From Sinonovacula constricta (lineage: Eukaryota; Mollusca; Bivalvia; Cardiida; Solecurtidae), in NCBI GenBank assembly GCA_007844125.1, contig CM017561.1:21501260-21565259 (forward strand): 64,000 bases of DNA, written 5' to 3'. Positions 44,648-57,908 of this stretch are shown here, in pieces. A program made the position numbers and the translations under genes. A model generated the notes under the pieces. The model was not told the DNA's origin. It was given only the letters and a program-made list of their open reading frames with translations, and made no database searches. Position 1 is the stretch's first letter, and each line of letters starts with the position of its first letter.

Positions 44648-46560
44648 ATGGGGTGTTTAATTATAGTTGTTCGGTGTCTTTAAGTTTTGGTTTTAGGTTG
44701 GCCTCTTCCAATTGTTAAAACGAAATTGTTATTGGAAGGGTTTTCCTATTCTCTTTTCGTTTTTTGGCATTAGTGGGGATGTGTTTTAAGTGTGAAGGGG
44801 TCCTGTGCCTATTTTACCGAGTAATCATGTCTGGACGACCGAGGCCCGACCGCCCCTAAACCGTTCTCCTTATTGTACACTTGTGTACATACAAGGAGTA
44901 AGTCCTCGGCCATGGCAGGAAAGGGAGGAAAACGTTCATGTATTAGGAATAGTTTGCTTTTTACATTTTATGAACGTTTTACTCTAAACTGAAACGGAAG
45001 TTACATGGGTTAGTACATTACAGTTGATGTATATACATTCTGTGGGATTTTTTTGTTTTTATATTTTTTTCCACTGATGATGTTAGTGCAATAACAAAAT
45101 TGTGCGGGGGAAGGGGGTGTAGTTCTCTGTTTTATTTACATGCTCAAGTGCCTTCTTTCCCCTACTTTTTATTGTCGGTGCGCAAGCGCCTCCGCCCTTG
45201 AGGGGGGATACCGACTTTTGTAGAAAAATACATATTGTAGATAAGCGGGTGCCTTTGTTTTTACGGGGCCCTGAAGGGGCCGTCGTTTATTCAGCGACCC
45301 GTATCCTGTTTTAATTTTGATGAAATAGATGTCAGCCCTTAAGGGGGGAATGCCGACTTTTATAATGCAAGGGACGGGTGCCTTTGTTTTTACGGGGCCC
45401 TTAAGGGCCGCCGTTTATTCAGCAACCCTCTTCTGTATTAAAGTGGTTCTATTTGCTGTTAGGTGGTTTCATTGGGTGCCTTTGTTTTTAGAGGGTCTTT
45501 AGGAGTCCACCGTTTATTCAGCTACCCTCCATCTATCATTTTCAGTAATCATTCTTACTAGATACTACAATTTTAGCTTAAATTACTCTGACGTAGTCTA
45601 TTTTTTCAAGGTAATTAAATAATGCTTTCCTTATTCTATCTGCTTTTTTTTTCTGGAGGGAAAAGTATGGTATTTGTGTTTACGTTTGTTAATCCTAAAT
45701 CTTCTAGTATTGTTTGTTCGAATTTTCTTCGTGCAATTATGTGTTGCCCGCATGTAAATATTATATGGTGGAAAGCTTCACATTGGTTGCAATGCGGGCA
45801 GTTTCTTGGTCTTACTCTGTTTTCTGCTCCTAGGAAGCTGGCTCCTAAACGTAGTCTAGTGTAAATTTTATCATAATAGATATTGTTATGATATATTCTT
45901 ATGTTTGTGTTTCTATCACCATATGTATACTTGTTTGATCTTTTGTATTATTTGAACCTTTATTCTGCTTTGTGTTTATAGTTTTTTTTTGAAATTGTAT
46001 GCTTTCTTTACGCTAAAATCCAGTCTTGTGGCCAATCTAGTCGTTGAAGCCTCTTTCGCAAGTTGATCAGCGGCTTCATTGCCTGTTATACCCACATGGC
46101 TAGATATCCATTTTAAGGTGATACTGGTGTAATGTTGTTGTCTTATTATAGTATTTGTTCTATAAATATCTCTGATTAAGCCAGGTCTGTTTTTATTGTC
46201 TGCAGACTGTAATGCCTGTAGTGCACTTAGTGAGTCTGTGTATAGATCTATGTTTTGATTACTTAGTTTACTATTATTTACCCATGAAAGCGTCACTTTG
46301 ATGGCAAAGAGTTCACAGGTAAATATGGAATGTCTTCCATCTAATTTAATTTTGAAGTTTTAATTTGGCCTATTATTATGGTAAATGCTAATTCCTGCTT
46401 CTGCTGCGTTTTTAATTGGATATTTGCTGCCGTCAGTGTATATGCAGATGTTTGCTAATGATGATTGTATGTTGTTTCCTGGAGTAGTAATCATTTTTTT
46501 TCCGACTCGCGCGTGCGGAGCTCTCGACCAATCAAAATCCTTCAAATTCATATGGTATAT
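44648..46560 (-). mobile_element. Non-LTR retrotransposon fragment, unit B
   Basis: Second copy of unit A, lacking the two MITEs and about 1.1 kb of non-coding sequence. Matches include GTGTTTAATTATAGTTGTTC at the left, CGACCGAGGCCCGACCGCCC, the GGGGCCC region (45,110-45,550), the coding part, and the same junction to the satellite (TGGTATATAATATTATGCCC). Confidence 0.8.
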
Positions 46561-46575
46561 AATATTATGCCCCAT
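45622..46575 (-). pseudogene. RNase H and C-terminal zinc-finger part of a LINE, unit B
   Basis: The minus strand reads ANICIYTDGSKYPIK (first Asp), CELFAIKVTLSWVNNSKL (catalytic Glu), IDLYTDSLSALQALQSADNK (third site) and LKWISSHVGITGNEAADQLA (last Asp), so all four RNase H positions are visible without the MITE interruption of unit A. The canonical W-I-P-S-H is WISSH here. After that a frame change in an A-rich run leads to TRLRLGASFLGAENRVRPRN and the CPHCNQCE...C finger near 45,780-45,860. Frames are broken, so it is a fossil. No reverse transcriptase is present, because the 5' part ends at the satellite junction. Confidence 0.75.
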
Positions 46576-49500
46576 ACATTGTTGCCATGACGTTATTATG
46601 TCCTATACATTGCTGTCATGACGTTAGTATGCCATATACATTGCTGTCATGACGTTATTATGCCATATACATTGTTGTCATGACGTTATTATGCCCTATA
46701 CATTGCTGTTATGACGTTATTATGCCATATACATTGTTGTCATGACGTTATTATGCTCTATACATTGTTGTCATGACGTTATTTTGCCATATACATTGCT
46801 GTCATGACGTTACTATGCCCTATACATTGTTGTCATGACGTTATTATGCCCTGTACATTGCTGTCATGACGTTATTATGCCCTATACATTGCTGCCACGA
46901 CATTGTCATGCCCTATACATTGCTGTCATGACGTTAATATGCCATATACATTGTTGTCATGACGTTATTATGCCCTATACATTGTTGTCATGAGGTTATT
47001 ATGCCTTATACATTGTTGTCATGACGTTATTATGCCATATACATTGTTGCCATGACGTTATTATGTCCTATACATTGCTGTCATGACGTTATTATGCCCT
47101 ATACATTGCTGGCATGATGTTATTATGTCCTATATATTGCTGTCATGACGTTATTATGCCATATACATTGTTGTCATGACGTTATCATGCCCTATACATT
47201 GCTGTCATGACGTTATTACGCCCTATACATTGCTGTCATGACGTTATTATGCCATATACATTGTTGTCATGACGTTATTATGCCCTATACATTTCTGTCA
47301 TGACGTTATTATGCCATATACATTGTTGCCATGACGTTATTATGTCATATACATTGCTGGCATGACGTTATTAAGCCCTATACATTGCTGTCATGACATT
47401 ATTATGCCATATACATGGTTGTCATGACGTTATTATGCCCTATACATTGCTGGCATGACGTTATTATGCCCTTTACATTGCTGTCATGACGTTATTATGC
47501 CCTATACATTGTTGTCATGACGTTGTTATGCCCTATACATTGCTGTCATGACGTTATTATGCCCTATACATTGCTGCCACGACATTATCATGCCCTATAC
47601 ATTGCTGTCATGACGTTATTATGTACTATACATTGTTGTCATGACGTTATTATGCCCTATACATAGTTGTCATGACGTTATTATGCCCTATACATTGTTG
47701 TCATGACGTTTGTATGCCCTATAGATTGGTGTCATGACGTTATTATGCCCTATACATTGCTGCCACGACATTATCATGCCCTATACATTGATGTCATGAC
47801 GTTATTATGTCCTATACATTGCTGTCATGACGTTATTATGCCCTATACATTGCTGCCATGAGGTTATTATGCCATATACATTGCTGTCACGACGTTATTA
47901 TGCCCTATACATTACTGGCATGACTTTATTATGCCCTATACATTGCTTTCATGAAGTTATTATGCCCTATACATGGCTGTCCTGACGTTATTATGCCCTA
48001 TACATTGCTGTCCTGACGTTATTATGCCCTATACATTGCTGTCCTGACATTATTATGCCCTATACATTGCTGTCATGACGGTATTATGCCATATACATTG
48101 CTGTCCTGAAGTTATTATGCCCTATACATTGCTGTCCTGACGTTATTATGCCCTATACATGGCTGTCCTGACGTTATTATGTCCTATACATGGCTGTCCT
48201 GAAGTTATTATGCCCTATACATTGCTGTCATGACGTTATTATGTCCTATACATGGCTGTCCTGACGTTATTATGCCCTATACATGGCTGTCATGACGTTA
48301 TTATGCCCTATACATTGCTTTCATGACGTTATTATGTCCTATACATGGCTGTCATGACGTTATTATGCCCTATACATGGCTGTCATGACGTTATTATGCC
48401 CTATACATTGCTTTCATGAAGTTAGTATGTCCTATAGATTGCTATCATGACGTTATTATGTCCTATAGATTGCTGTCGTGACGTTATTATGTCCTATATA
48501 TTGCTGTCATGACGTTATTATGCCCTATACATTGCTTTCATGACGTTATTATGCCCTATACATTGCTGTCATGGCGTAATTATGCCCTATGAATTGCTGT
48601 CATGTGGTACTATGTTTTATACATTGCTGTCATGACGTTATAATGCCCTATACATTGCTGTCATGGCGTAATTATGCCAAATACATTGCTGTCATGACGT
48701 TATTATGCCCAGTACATTGCTGCCATTGCGATATTATGCTGTATACATTGCTGCCATTACGTTATTATGCCCTATACATTGCTGGCATGACGTTATTATG
48801 TCCTATATATTGCTGTCATGACGTTATTATGTCCTATACATTGCTGTCATGACGTTATTATGCCATATACATTGCTGCCATTATGTTATTATGCCATATA
48901 CATTGCTGTCATTACGATAGTATGCCCTATACATTGCTGGCATGACGTTAATATGCCCTATACATTGGTGTCATGACGTTATTATGTCCTATAAATTGCT
49001 GTCATGACGTTATTATGCCATATACATTGCTGCCATTACGTTATTATGCCATATACATTGCTGCCATTACGATATTATGTCCTATACATTGCTGTCATGA
49101 CGTTATTATGTCCTATACATTTCTGCCATTACGATATTATGCCATATACATTGCTGCCATTACGTTATTATACCATATACATTGCTGCCATTACGATATT
49201 ATGCCATATACATTGCTGCCATTACGTTATTATGCCCTATACATTGATGTCATGACGTTATTATGTCCCCTACATTGCTGTCATGACGTTATTATGCCCT
49301 ATACATTGCTTTCATGAAGTTATTATGCCCTATACATTGCTGTCAGGATGTTATTATGCCCTATTCATTGCTGCCATGATGTTATTATGCCCTATACATT
49401 GCGGTCATGACGTAATTCTGCCCTATACATTGCTGTCATGGTGGTACTATGTTATATACATTGCTGTCATGACGTTATAATGCCCTATACATTGCTGCCA

Positions 49501-51675
49501 TGAGGTTATTATTTCCAATACATTGATGTCATGACGTTATTATGCCCTATACATTGCTGGCATGACGGTATTATGCCCTATACATTGCTGTCATGGTGGT
49601 ACTATGTTATATACATTGCTGTCATGACGTTATAATGCCCTATACATTGCTGCCATGAGGTTATTATTTCCAATACATTGATATCATGACGTGATTATGC
49701 CCTATACATTGCTGTCATGACGTTATTATTCCCTATACATTGCTGGCATGACGTTATTATGCCCTATACATTGCTGTCATGTCGGTACTATGTTAGATAC
49801 ATTGATGTCATGACGTTATTATGCCCTATACATTGCTGTCATGACGTTATTATGCCCTATACATTGATGTCATGACGTTATTATGCCCTATACATTGCTG
49901 TCATGGTGGTACTATGTTAGATACATTGATATCATGACGTAATTATGACCTATACATTGCTGTCATGACGTTATTATGCCCTATACATTGCTGGCATGAC
50001 GTTATTATGCCCTATACATTGCTGTCATGGTGGTACTATGTTAGATACATTGCTGTCATGACGTTATTATGTCCTATACATTGATGTCATGAAGTTATTA
50101 TGCCCTATACATTGCTGTCATGGTGGTACTATGTTATATACATTGCTGGCATGACGTTATTATGCCCTATACATTGCTTTAATGGTGGTACTATGTTAGA
50201 TACATTGATGTCATGACGTTATTATGCCCTATACATTGCTGGCATGACATTATTATGCCCTATACATTGCTGTCATGACGTTATTATGCCCTATACATTG
50301 CTGTCATGACGTTATTATGTCCTATACATTGCTGGCATGACGTTATTATGCTCTATACATTGCTGCCATGATCTTATTATGCCCTATGCATTGCTGCCAT
50401 GACGTTATTATGCCCTATACATTGCTGTCATGACGTTTTTATGTCCTATACACTACTGAGATGACGTTTTTATGTCCTATACATTGCTGCCATGACGTTA
50501 TTATTTCCTATCCATTGTTGTCATGATTTTATTATGTCCGATACATTCTATACATTGCTGTCATGACGTTATTATGTCCTATACATTGCTGTCATGTCGT
50601 AATTATGTCCTATTCATTGCTGTCATGACATTATTATGTCCTATACATTGCTTTAATGACGTTATTATGTCCTATACATTGCTGGCATGACGTTATTATG
50701 CCCTATACATTGCTGTCATGACGTTATTATGCCCTATACATTGTTGTCATGACGTTGTTATGCCCTATACATTGCTGTCATGACGTTATTATGCCCTATA
50801 CATTGCTGCCACGACATTATCATGCCCTATACATTGCTGTCATGACGTTATTATGTCATATACATTGCTGTCATGACATTATTATGTCCTATACATTGCT
50901 TTAATGACGTTATTATGTCCTATACATTGCTGGCATGACGTTATTATGCCCTATACATTGCTGTCATGACGTTATTATGCCCTATACATTGTTGTCATGA
51001 CGTTGTTATTGCCTATACATTGCTGTCATGACATTATTATGCCCTATACATTGCTGTCCTGACGTTATTTTGTCCTATAAATTGTTGTCATGACGTTATT
51101 ATGCCCTATACATGGCTGTCCTGACGTTATTTTGTCCTATAAATTGTTGTCATGACGTTATTATGCCCTGTACATTGCTGTCATGATGTTATTATGCCCT
51201 ATGCATTGCTGTCACGACGTTATTATGCCCCATACATTGCTGTCATGACGTTATTTTGTCCTATAAATTGTTGTCATGACGTTATTATGCCATATACTTT
51301 GCTGTCATGACATTATTATGTCCTATACATTGCTGCCATGACGTTTTTATGTCCTATACATTGCTGTCATGACATTATTATGTCCTATACATTCCTGTCA
51401 TGACGTCATTTTGTCCTATACATTGCTGTCATGACGTTATTTTGTCCTATAAATTGTTGTCATGACGTTATTATGGCCTATACATTGCTGTCATGACGTT
51501 ATTTTGTCCTATAAATTGTTGTCATGACGTTATTATGCCCTATACATTGCTGTCATCACATTATTATGTCCTATACATTGCTGCCATGACGTTATTATGC
51601 TATATACATTGCTGTCATGACATTATTATGTCCTATACATTGCTGTCATGACGTTATTATGTCCTATACATGGCA
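46561..51675 (+). repeat. 31-bp satellite, array 3 (largest, about 165 units)
   Basis: Units follow GACGTTATTATGCCCTATAC plus ATTGCTGTCAT with frequent variants: GACATT and GATGTT for GACGTT, CCATATAC for CCCTATAC, GTCCTATAC. From about 49,430 a variant, CATGGTGGTACTATGTTA(T/G), recurs at intervals of several units, indicating higher-order structure. The array decays after 51,660 into unique sequence. Confidence 0.95.
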
Positions 51676-51679
51676 TTAT

Positions 51680-53050
51680 TAAACCCTATAAATTACCGAC
51701 ATTTAAATGTAACTAAGACCTTCAAGTTACCAACATGGAGATAATAGGCCGTATGTATTTCCGACAGGATTTTGATTTTGTTTGTGTTTGTTGTTTTATG
51801 TTTGCTTTCATAATTGTTATTAGCCTCTTTAAATTTCAGACCGAGATTGAATTTGACGTATTACGACATAGTAACATAATGTCTGTAATTTATTTGGCAA
51901 AAATAATCATATAGACGGAATATTATTTCACTAGCCATTCTTATGTTGTTCTGCAAGTGTAATGCCTGGATAAAATGATTGTGCATCGTATGTGCGTCAC
52001 GTGTTCGCGATGTGGCGAACCTACATAGTAGGCCGGAACTGTTACTATATAAAAGTCGAAGGTAAAAATGTTTCATAGGTACTTTTTAAACAGTATCAGA
52101 CTGTTATAATAATACTCGCCACACGTTTACATAAACTGTTAATTGAAATTTGATATATTGATTTCTTTCAGTTATATTTTCGTAAATAACTTCAATATTT
52201 TGATAAATAACTTAGGAGTTATTACTAATTTAAATTCAAGTGTATTTTAAATGTTAATCCATGCTTTGTTAAGTTAACGAAATCACTTTAATATTCAAGA
52301 AGATACTAGAGCAACTGTTTAACGCAACCCCCTCCACAACACGTTTTTCGCCTGGTTCACCTGGAGTGGTGCTCATAACCATATCTTTATTTAAATATAC
52401 CTGTATCAATCAGGAGGTTAAAAATACATGGACTTGATATTATATCACCATTTCCTCTAGCTAACGCTTAAATTAATGTTACTTATAAAGTAAGCAAACT
52501 CATATAAACATTTCGGAATCCTTAAATATTAAGCTATACAAAAAATAATTCTCGGGGGTGGAAACCTCCGACCCAACAATTCTCGCTCTCATTTACAGAG
52601 CGAGTTGACAATTTTCGAAATAGTTCAATTATCTTTTGCATATATATATTATTGTGTGTTTTAGCCTTACAGTGTACTGTGACATTTATAAGGCATCACT
52701 TTATGTAAATTAGTATTTATAATACTGTCTTACGCCTAGCAGCATTTAGTGTTTGGAAAATATCGCTAGGGTTAGTTAAAGCAAACTAACACTTTTTCTG
52801 GTTTGGAGGTTATGGGGATTTCACAGACAGAATGACCAAAAGCATAGATTAAATAGTTTATTGTAAATAGATAGAGTTCTATTCGATGTACTAATCATCT
52901 AAAACATCTACTAGTTTAAGCTATATTCTAACATCAATTAAATAATTCAAATAGCAATCATTGGTGTCATATTTTAAATGGTTAATCAGCATTAAAAAGC
53001 CCTATTCAGGAAACAATGGTTTATTCACATATAAACAACGCTGCTCTTGA
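51680..53050. other. No recognisable gene or element
   Basis: AT-rich sequence with short non-convincing frames on both strands. Nothing was supported. Confidence 0.5.
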
Positions 53051-53084
53051 GTTTTCGCCAAAACTTTATTAAATGTATGGAAAA

Positions 53085-53905
53085 TTTATCGCATTTGGTC
53101 CCCTATTCACGTCAGATCACGTATGCGGCATTCTAGAAATCGACATTTTCACAGGACAGCAGTCCCCGGGCCCTCCTAGTAGCAAATGTATGCAATTTTT
53201 GCTAAAAGTATTTTGGGCGAAATTCAAGAAAAGAGTCAGTCATTTGTGAAAAGTCGACAACAGAATCGATTGCATTTAGGTTAAGCAAAGCTTAAAACAA
53301 AGTTAATCGCGTTCTTCACGCTTAATTACCTACAGAAAACACAATCTAACAAGTATACTTTTAAACAGCGTTTTTTCGAATGCATATCACGAGTATATTT
53401 ATATTTGAAATTAACATGCAGTGTAAATAGTAAAATAAACAATATTTAGCCTGACAGTAACAAAAAGTAGTTTAATACATGTACACAATCTATATGTTAA
53501 ACTATGTCCAGGCCGCTTTAAACCCATTCTTTCTAAAAAAAAACCACACACAATAAAACAATTATTGACTATATATACATTGATTATATATACATCTCCA
53601 TTGACACATTTGTTCATACTAAAGATAATCGATTGACTATATAATGAAGGTGCAATATATATTTTTTAATTTCATATATCAACATTTTTGCTTATCCGAG
53701 AGCGGATTTGGGGTGCGCACAAGGAACACGAATAAAACTCGTAGAACATATCTAATAAATACATTACAATTTAAAGACTGGTAAAATTGTATCGAATGTG
53801 ATCCTGATTTACATCAGAACACATATCCGGCATTCTAGAAATCTAATATTTCACGGGAAAGCCTGTCCCGGACCACCCTTATAGCAAATGTGTTCAAAAC
53901 AACCT
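53085..53905. repeat. Two direct copies of a diverged repeat
   Basis: About 53,085-53,190 and 53,790-53,905 share GGCATTCTAGAAATC, TTTCAC(A/G)GG(A/G)A(C/A)AGC, CCCGG(G/A)CC and TAGCAAATGT. They are about 710 bp apart. The rest of the interval has no recognised content. Confidence 0.5.
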
Positions 53906-53931
53906 TCGAATACATCATTAATGTTATCTTT

Positions 53932-54428
53932 AAAGGTGGTACCAACAGTTTGCCAACATCAAATTCATGTCACAATACATTACCACTGCTTCGGGGAATC
54001 GGGACATAATTTCTGCATAAACTCATACTTTAGTGTAAGTAAAGACGGCTTTGAAGACTGCATATATTGTAAGCACACATCGTGATAAAACACTGTAAAA
54101 GTTCAGTAATTCCAAATCTATAAATAAACACGATGGGATGTCTGCTAAAAAAGATATCAATGTCAGAGCTTATTACCCGGATGACCATATGACGCTATCT
54201 CAAAATTGAGTGGTCACGTGGTATTCTTAGTTCAAAGTAGCTATCTCAGCAGCAAGTCTCGGATAAGAAATACCTGCGATGAGAACTGAGGATTTATGTT
54301 TCAGTGTTCACACGGATCTAGGGTAAATCAATAAGCAGCACTTTGTAGGATCTTTTCAGGTAAAAATGACTTGTTTGGTTGAGAAGAATATATTTTGGTC
54401 CAAACTGCAGGATACCACATTGAAGGGT
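53932..54428 (-). mobile_element. MITE copy, 'TTAAAGGTGGTATC' family, minus strand
   Basis: Starts CTTTAAAGGTGGTACCAACA and ends ACTGCAGGATACCACATTG. In between, on the minus strand, it follows the order of 57,909-58,372: TTTATAGATTTGGAATT, GGACTTGCTGCTGAGATAGC-like sequence, CCACGTGACCAC, and near the far end the complement of CAGCACTTTGTAGGATC and TTTTCAGGTAA. It is more diverged than the copy at 57.9 kb. Confidence 0.6.
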
Positions 54429-54429
54429 C

Positions 54430-55755
54430 ATCTTATTTCTTCTATATGTAGTATATGCCATTGGCGTGTAAGGAAATACACAAATAATAAAATGAGGTCG
54501 TTTAAACATTTGAAGAAAGTTCTCGCCCGCCCAGGGTAAAATCCTAGATCCGCACTTGGAATCATGCACAATTTGGGATATGCAATGATAGGTAAAACAG
54601 AATTGTTACATAAGCAGGTATTCCTGCATAAACATCGATTATGGAATCAAAACAGTTGCCATACACAACAGAAACGTGTATTTCTTGCAAATTATCTTGA
54701 CATAAATGTTACTTAATGATTAAATGCAATATTATCGAATACACCCCACTCCACTCCGAGATTTTGGAAAACGCACCTACAAACATTCTATAAATGTCTA
54801 AGTGGGGTATGCCTCTAAACAGCATATAAATGACCGTAAAGTCATATGTAGAAAATATTTTAACTGTAACAACTGTAAAAATTCTAGCTTTATATACAAA
54901 ATATACATAACTTGCCCTAGTCGAATTTTTTTATGCAATTTCTGATCGTTATTTTACGATTAACATATCTGAATGCATGATCAATTTCGATTTGCCTTAT
55001 AAACTGGTCACATCTCTTTAGAAGCACAGAACAATACATTAATCTTCTTAATCAACTTGTCACAGATCTACCCAATATATTACTTTATTTTACAACATTT
55101 GTCACTGATGTTTGATTTTCTGCAGACAAACAGTTATGCAGAGTTCAAACTGAACCACACATCTCGTAGTTGTTAATTGTTTGTAAAGTTTATTTATTAC
55201 AAATATTATACCAACTAAATACTATTCATTATATACTAAAATTGACGCCTTGCTGGTCACGGCTACAATTGTTTCAACAAAATAACATTGAAAATCTATT
55301 GCCGAATGTTTATATAACAACTGCCGGAAATATTACATACCACTACATGTGACACGAATGATAACACAATGCATTAAACCAAAATGTCAGTAGTATTCAT
55401 AATGTTTTAATTGAAAATTGATTAAATTCTTAAGAAATCTGACATAAATGCCAAATAATTCAGCATTGCAGTAATGTATTGAAGACGTTGCGTCTTTTTG
55501 TTGATTTTGCGGGAAAGCGTATTATCCGCGTGTGATGACGTCACATTGTTATGATTAATGACGTCATTATTTTGATGTTGATGTAAAATAAACAAACATG
55601 GCGAACTGAGATGAAAATATCAAACTGAATTTAAATGAACTTTAATTATAGGAACGTATGTACAAAATATTTAATGTAAATACAACAATACACACTCTAC
55701 ATACTAATCTGTAACATTTACAGAAGTACAGAGTTTTAAACACACGTTTTAATTT
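54430..55755. other. No gene seen; 3' flank of the TRIM-like gene
   Basis: AT-rich sequence. Around 55,530-55,575 there are two TGACGTCA-like sites (TGATGACGTCACATTG and TGACGTCATTATT), which resemble cAMP-response elements, but no start of a gene was found next to them. Confidence 0.4.
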
Positions 55756-55758
55756 CAT

Positions 55759-55764
55759 TTTATT
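55759..55764 (-). promoter_or_regulatory. Candidate polyadenylation signal AATAAA
   Basis: On the minus strand AATAAA lies about 155 bp after the stop codon of the TRIM-like gene, a plausible place for 3'-end processing. Choice among A-rich alternatives is uncertain. Confidence 0.4.
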
Positions 55765-55917
55765 CCTAAACAAAATGTCAATGTAAGATTGTTTTGCTAA
55801 AATGTTGATTTAATTCCACTTTTATAACTAGTCACTATTTCACAAAATGTCGCAATCAGCAACAAAAGGAGAAACACAAATGGAAAATAAAATGTCCGGC
55901 AATAATTAATATAAACT

Positions 55918-56493
55918 TTACTTATATTCCACCATCAGAAGCTGATCACTGTACCCACCGACATACAAGGAACTCCTGCTTACATCATAACTGAGGCAGC
56001 GTGGACGCCACGTGATCCCATCTTCCCTGAACAATATCTGACCTACCACGTGACCATCCTCGGTCACCTTGACTACGTTCTGTGAGTCCTCTCCACAAAC
56101 ATACACGTGACCGTGATGGTCAGTGGTCACACCACAGGCAACAGACAGTCCGAGATCCTTCTCGGAGAGACAGAATATCTGCCTCCCGTCCGTGCCGACA
56201 CATACAAGACCTATCCACCCGTCAGCCACATAGAGTCGGTCGCCGGAACTGTTCACGGCGATGTGTTGGATGACAGAGAACAGTTTCCGGCCGTCGGTGT
56301 CTTTGGAGATCTCCCTCCGCTTCCTGCCACTCCTCACGTCGTGTACATACAAGATGGTACCTTCATACTCAGCACAGTACAGCAGTTCGCCATGACAAGC
56401 GATAAAGAAGGTTTCATGTCCAAACTCGACGGTTCGTGTCCTGGTCCGACTGGCTGTGTTGTACACGTGGACTTTGGTAGAACCATAGGCAAC
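55918..56493 (-). CDS. TRIM-like NHL-repeat protein, last coding exon
   Basis: The minus-strand exon starts after acceptor TGTATTTCCAG (56,494 and above) with VAYGSTKVHVYNTASRTR and ends at the stop at 55,918-55,920, giving 191 codons. It has repeated beta-propeller blades: HIAVNSSGDRLYVADGWIGL, GVTTDHHGHVYVCGEDSQNV and CLSYDVSRSSLYVGGYSDQL, each with the G-x-(L/V)-Y-V pattern of NHL repeats. It joins in phase 0 to the exon at 62,606-63,491 (PQEVA|VAYGS), which gives the usual 'DVC...EVAV' passage of bivalve TRIM-NHL proteins. NHL propellers bind RNA or protein partners. Without the RING part, ligase activity cannot be confirmed. Confidence 0.85.
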   Translation of the reverse strand, partial: VAYGSTKVHVYNTASRTRTRTVEFGHETFFIACHGELLYCAEYEGTILYVHDVRSGRKRREISKDTDGRKLFSVIQHIAVNSSGDRLYVADGWIGLVCVGTDGRQIFCLSEKDLGLSVACGVTTDHHGHVYVCGEDSQNVVKVTEDGHVVGQILFREDGITWRPRCLSYDVSRSSLYVGGYSDQLLMVEYK

Positions 56494-57908
56494 CTGGAAA
56501 TACAGAAATGTAGACCAGAGTAAAACATTGTAAATGTACAGATTGTGTTGGTGATAAAATACACGTCAGCGTCCACAGTCGTAAATGATGCAACCTGAAA
56601 ATAGAGGGAGAGAAAACAGAATATTAATAAAGTCTTCGGCCCGTATACAACAACCATTCTTAAGTAAGAATTGGTAAACTCATAGATTTTAATTCGCAAT
56701 ATCTTCAGCGTATATTTAAGTATAAGTCTGAAATGTTGCATGACAATTTAACTTTGATACTTTGAGCTTAAAATCCCAATTTAACTTCATACAAAAGCTT
56801 AGTTTTCTTGGTATAAAATGGTGACTTGGGCTCAAGTAGTGACTTGCGTTAAGAAATGCTTGGTGAATACAGGCTTTTATGTCGTGGCACAAATTTGGGG
56901 TGGAGTAAACATGGCCGGCAGTCATCCACACAACTACCTGCAAATATAAGCATGTTAATCAGGTAAACATTAGAATGAAAATTATGTAAACAATTGCTAG
57001 AAAAAATGGCAATATTCAGTCGTTCATAGTCGGTCAGCTTGCTAGTGCCTGGCCTAAATAAGACAAGTATAGTTACGACTCAATAACCCCAAAATAGTAT
57101 TACAGATATGTACACTTTGGTTACACTCGCTATCCTCCTGGCTCTGTTAAGCTTGAGTACCGTGGAAAGTCGTCACTTGTGTCTGAAGTGTGGAAACTTA
57201 AAACATGGTTATTTATAGGACTATGTAAACATATTTGTAACAGTTTAAATAAAAGACAATCACATTAAGAATAAAGTTTAATGTAGTTACGTCTTGCTTT
57301 CTGAATCAATAACGGATAGAATTTACGGTAAACTCACAGCTATTGTGCAAAATGCATTGTGGGTAGATCTAGTCATCTACATGAAACTGAGATCTAAAAT
57401 CACAGCCATGGTTTTCAAACATTATTTTAACCAAACCTAAGCATAAAGCAATTTAAAAAGGCATATATTAAAAAGCATATTTAGAATATTCAAACTTATA
57501 CTTAACAAGATATCTTTACACATCTTTCCTAAAGACCTCGCAGAATCCATCTCACGAAGTTCGTGAACGCTCAACTTGTTGATTTTTTCAAATATTTATG
57601 ACGTCATATTTTGTCACGAGACGAATGGAATGTATACAAGTTTGTATGTACACATTTACGCGATAACAAGTTACTTTATGATCAATGTGTGTAGTTGCGG
57701 AGAATAAATCAAGCAAATTTTTATTTGTATTACTAGTACCGCACACCACGAGGGATAGTGCGTTTTGTTTACCGTATGTCGTGATATGATATATGTTACT
57801 ATAATGCTGGGGCGTAGCTGGGCTTTTGATGTGCCGAGGTGGGGGTAGGGGGCCAAATTAAATAATATCGCGCCAATAACTGATTCTTTGTCGAGCATAG
57901 AATCGATG

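Noticed and set aside
48589..49480. Cys/His/Leu repeat proteins in the 31-bp satellite
   Set aside because: A 31-bp period cycles through all frames and the plus strand happens to be stop-poor. The regular C and H spacing is from repetition and is not zinc fingers.
43080..51675. CRISPR-like regular array
   Set aside because: There are no unique spacers: the 31-bp units follow each other directly. The genome is eukaryotic.
54311..54556. Small element with CGGATCTAGG inverted ends
   Set aside because: The left end lies inside the MITE at 53,932-54,428 at a place where other copies are diverged. The match is short and no target duplication is visible.
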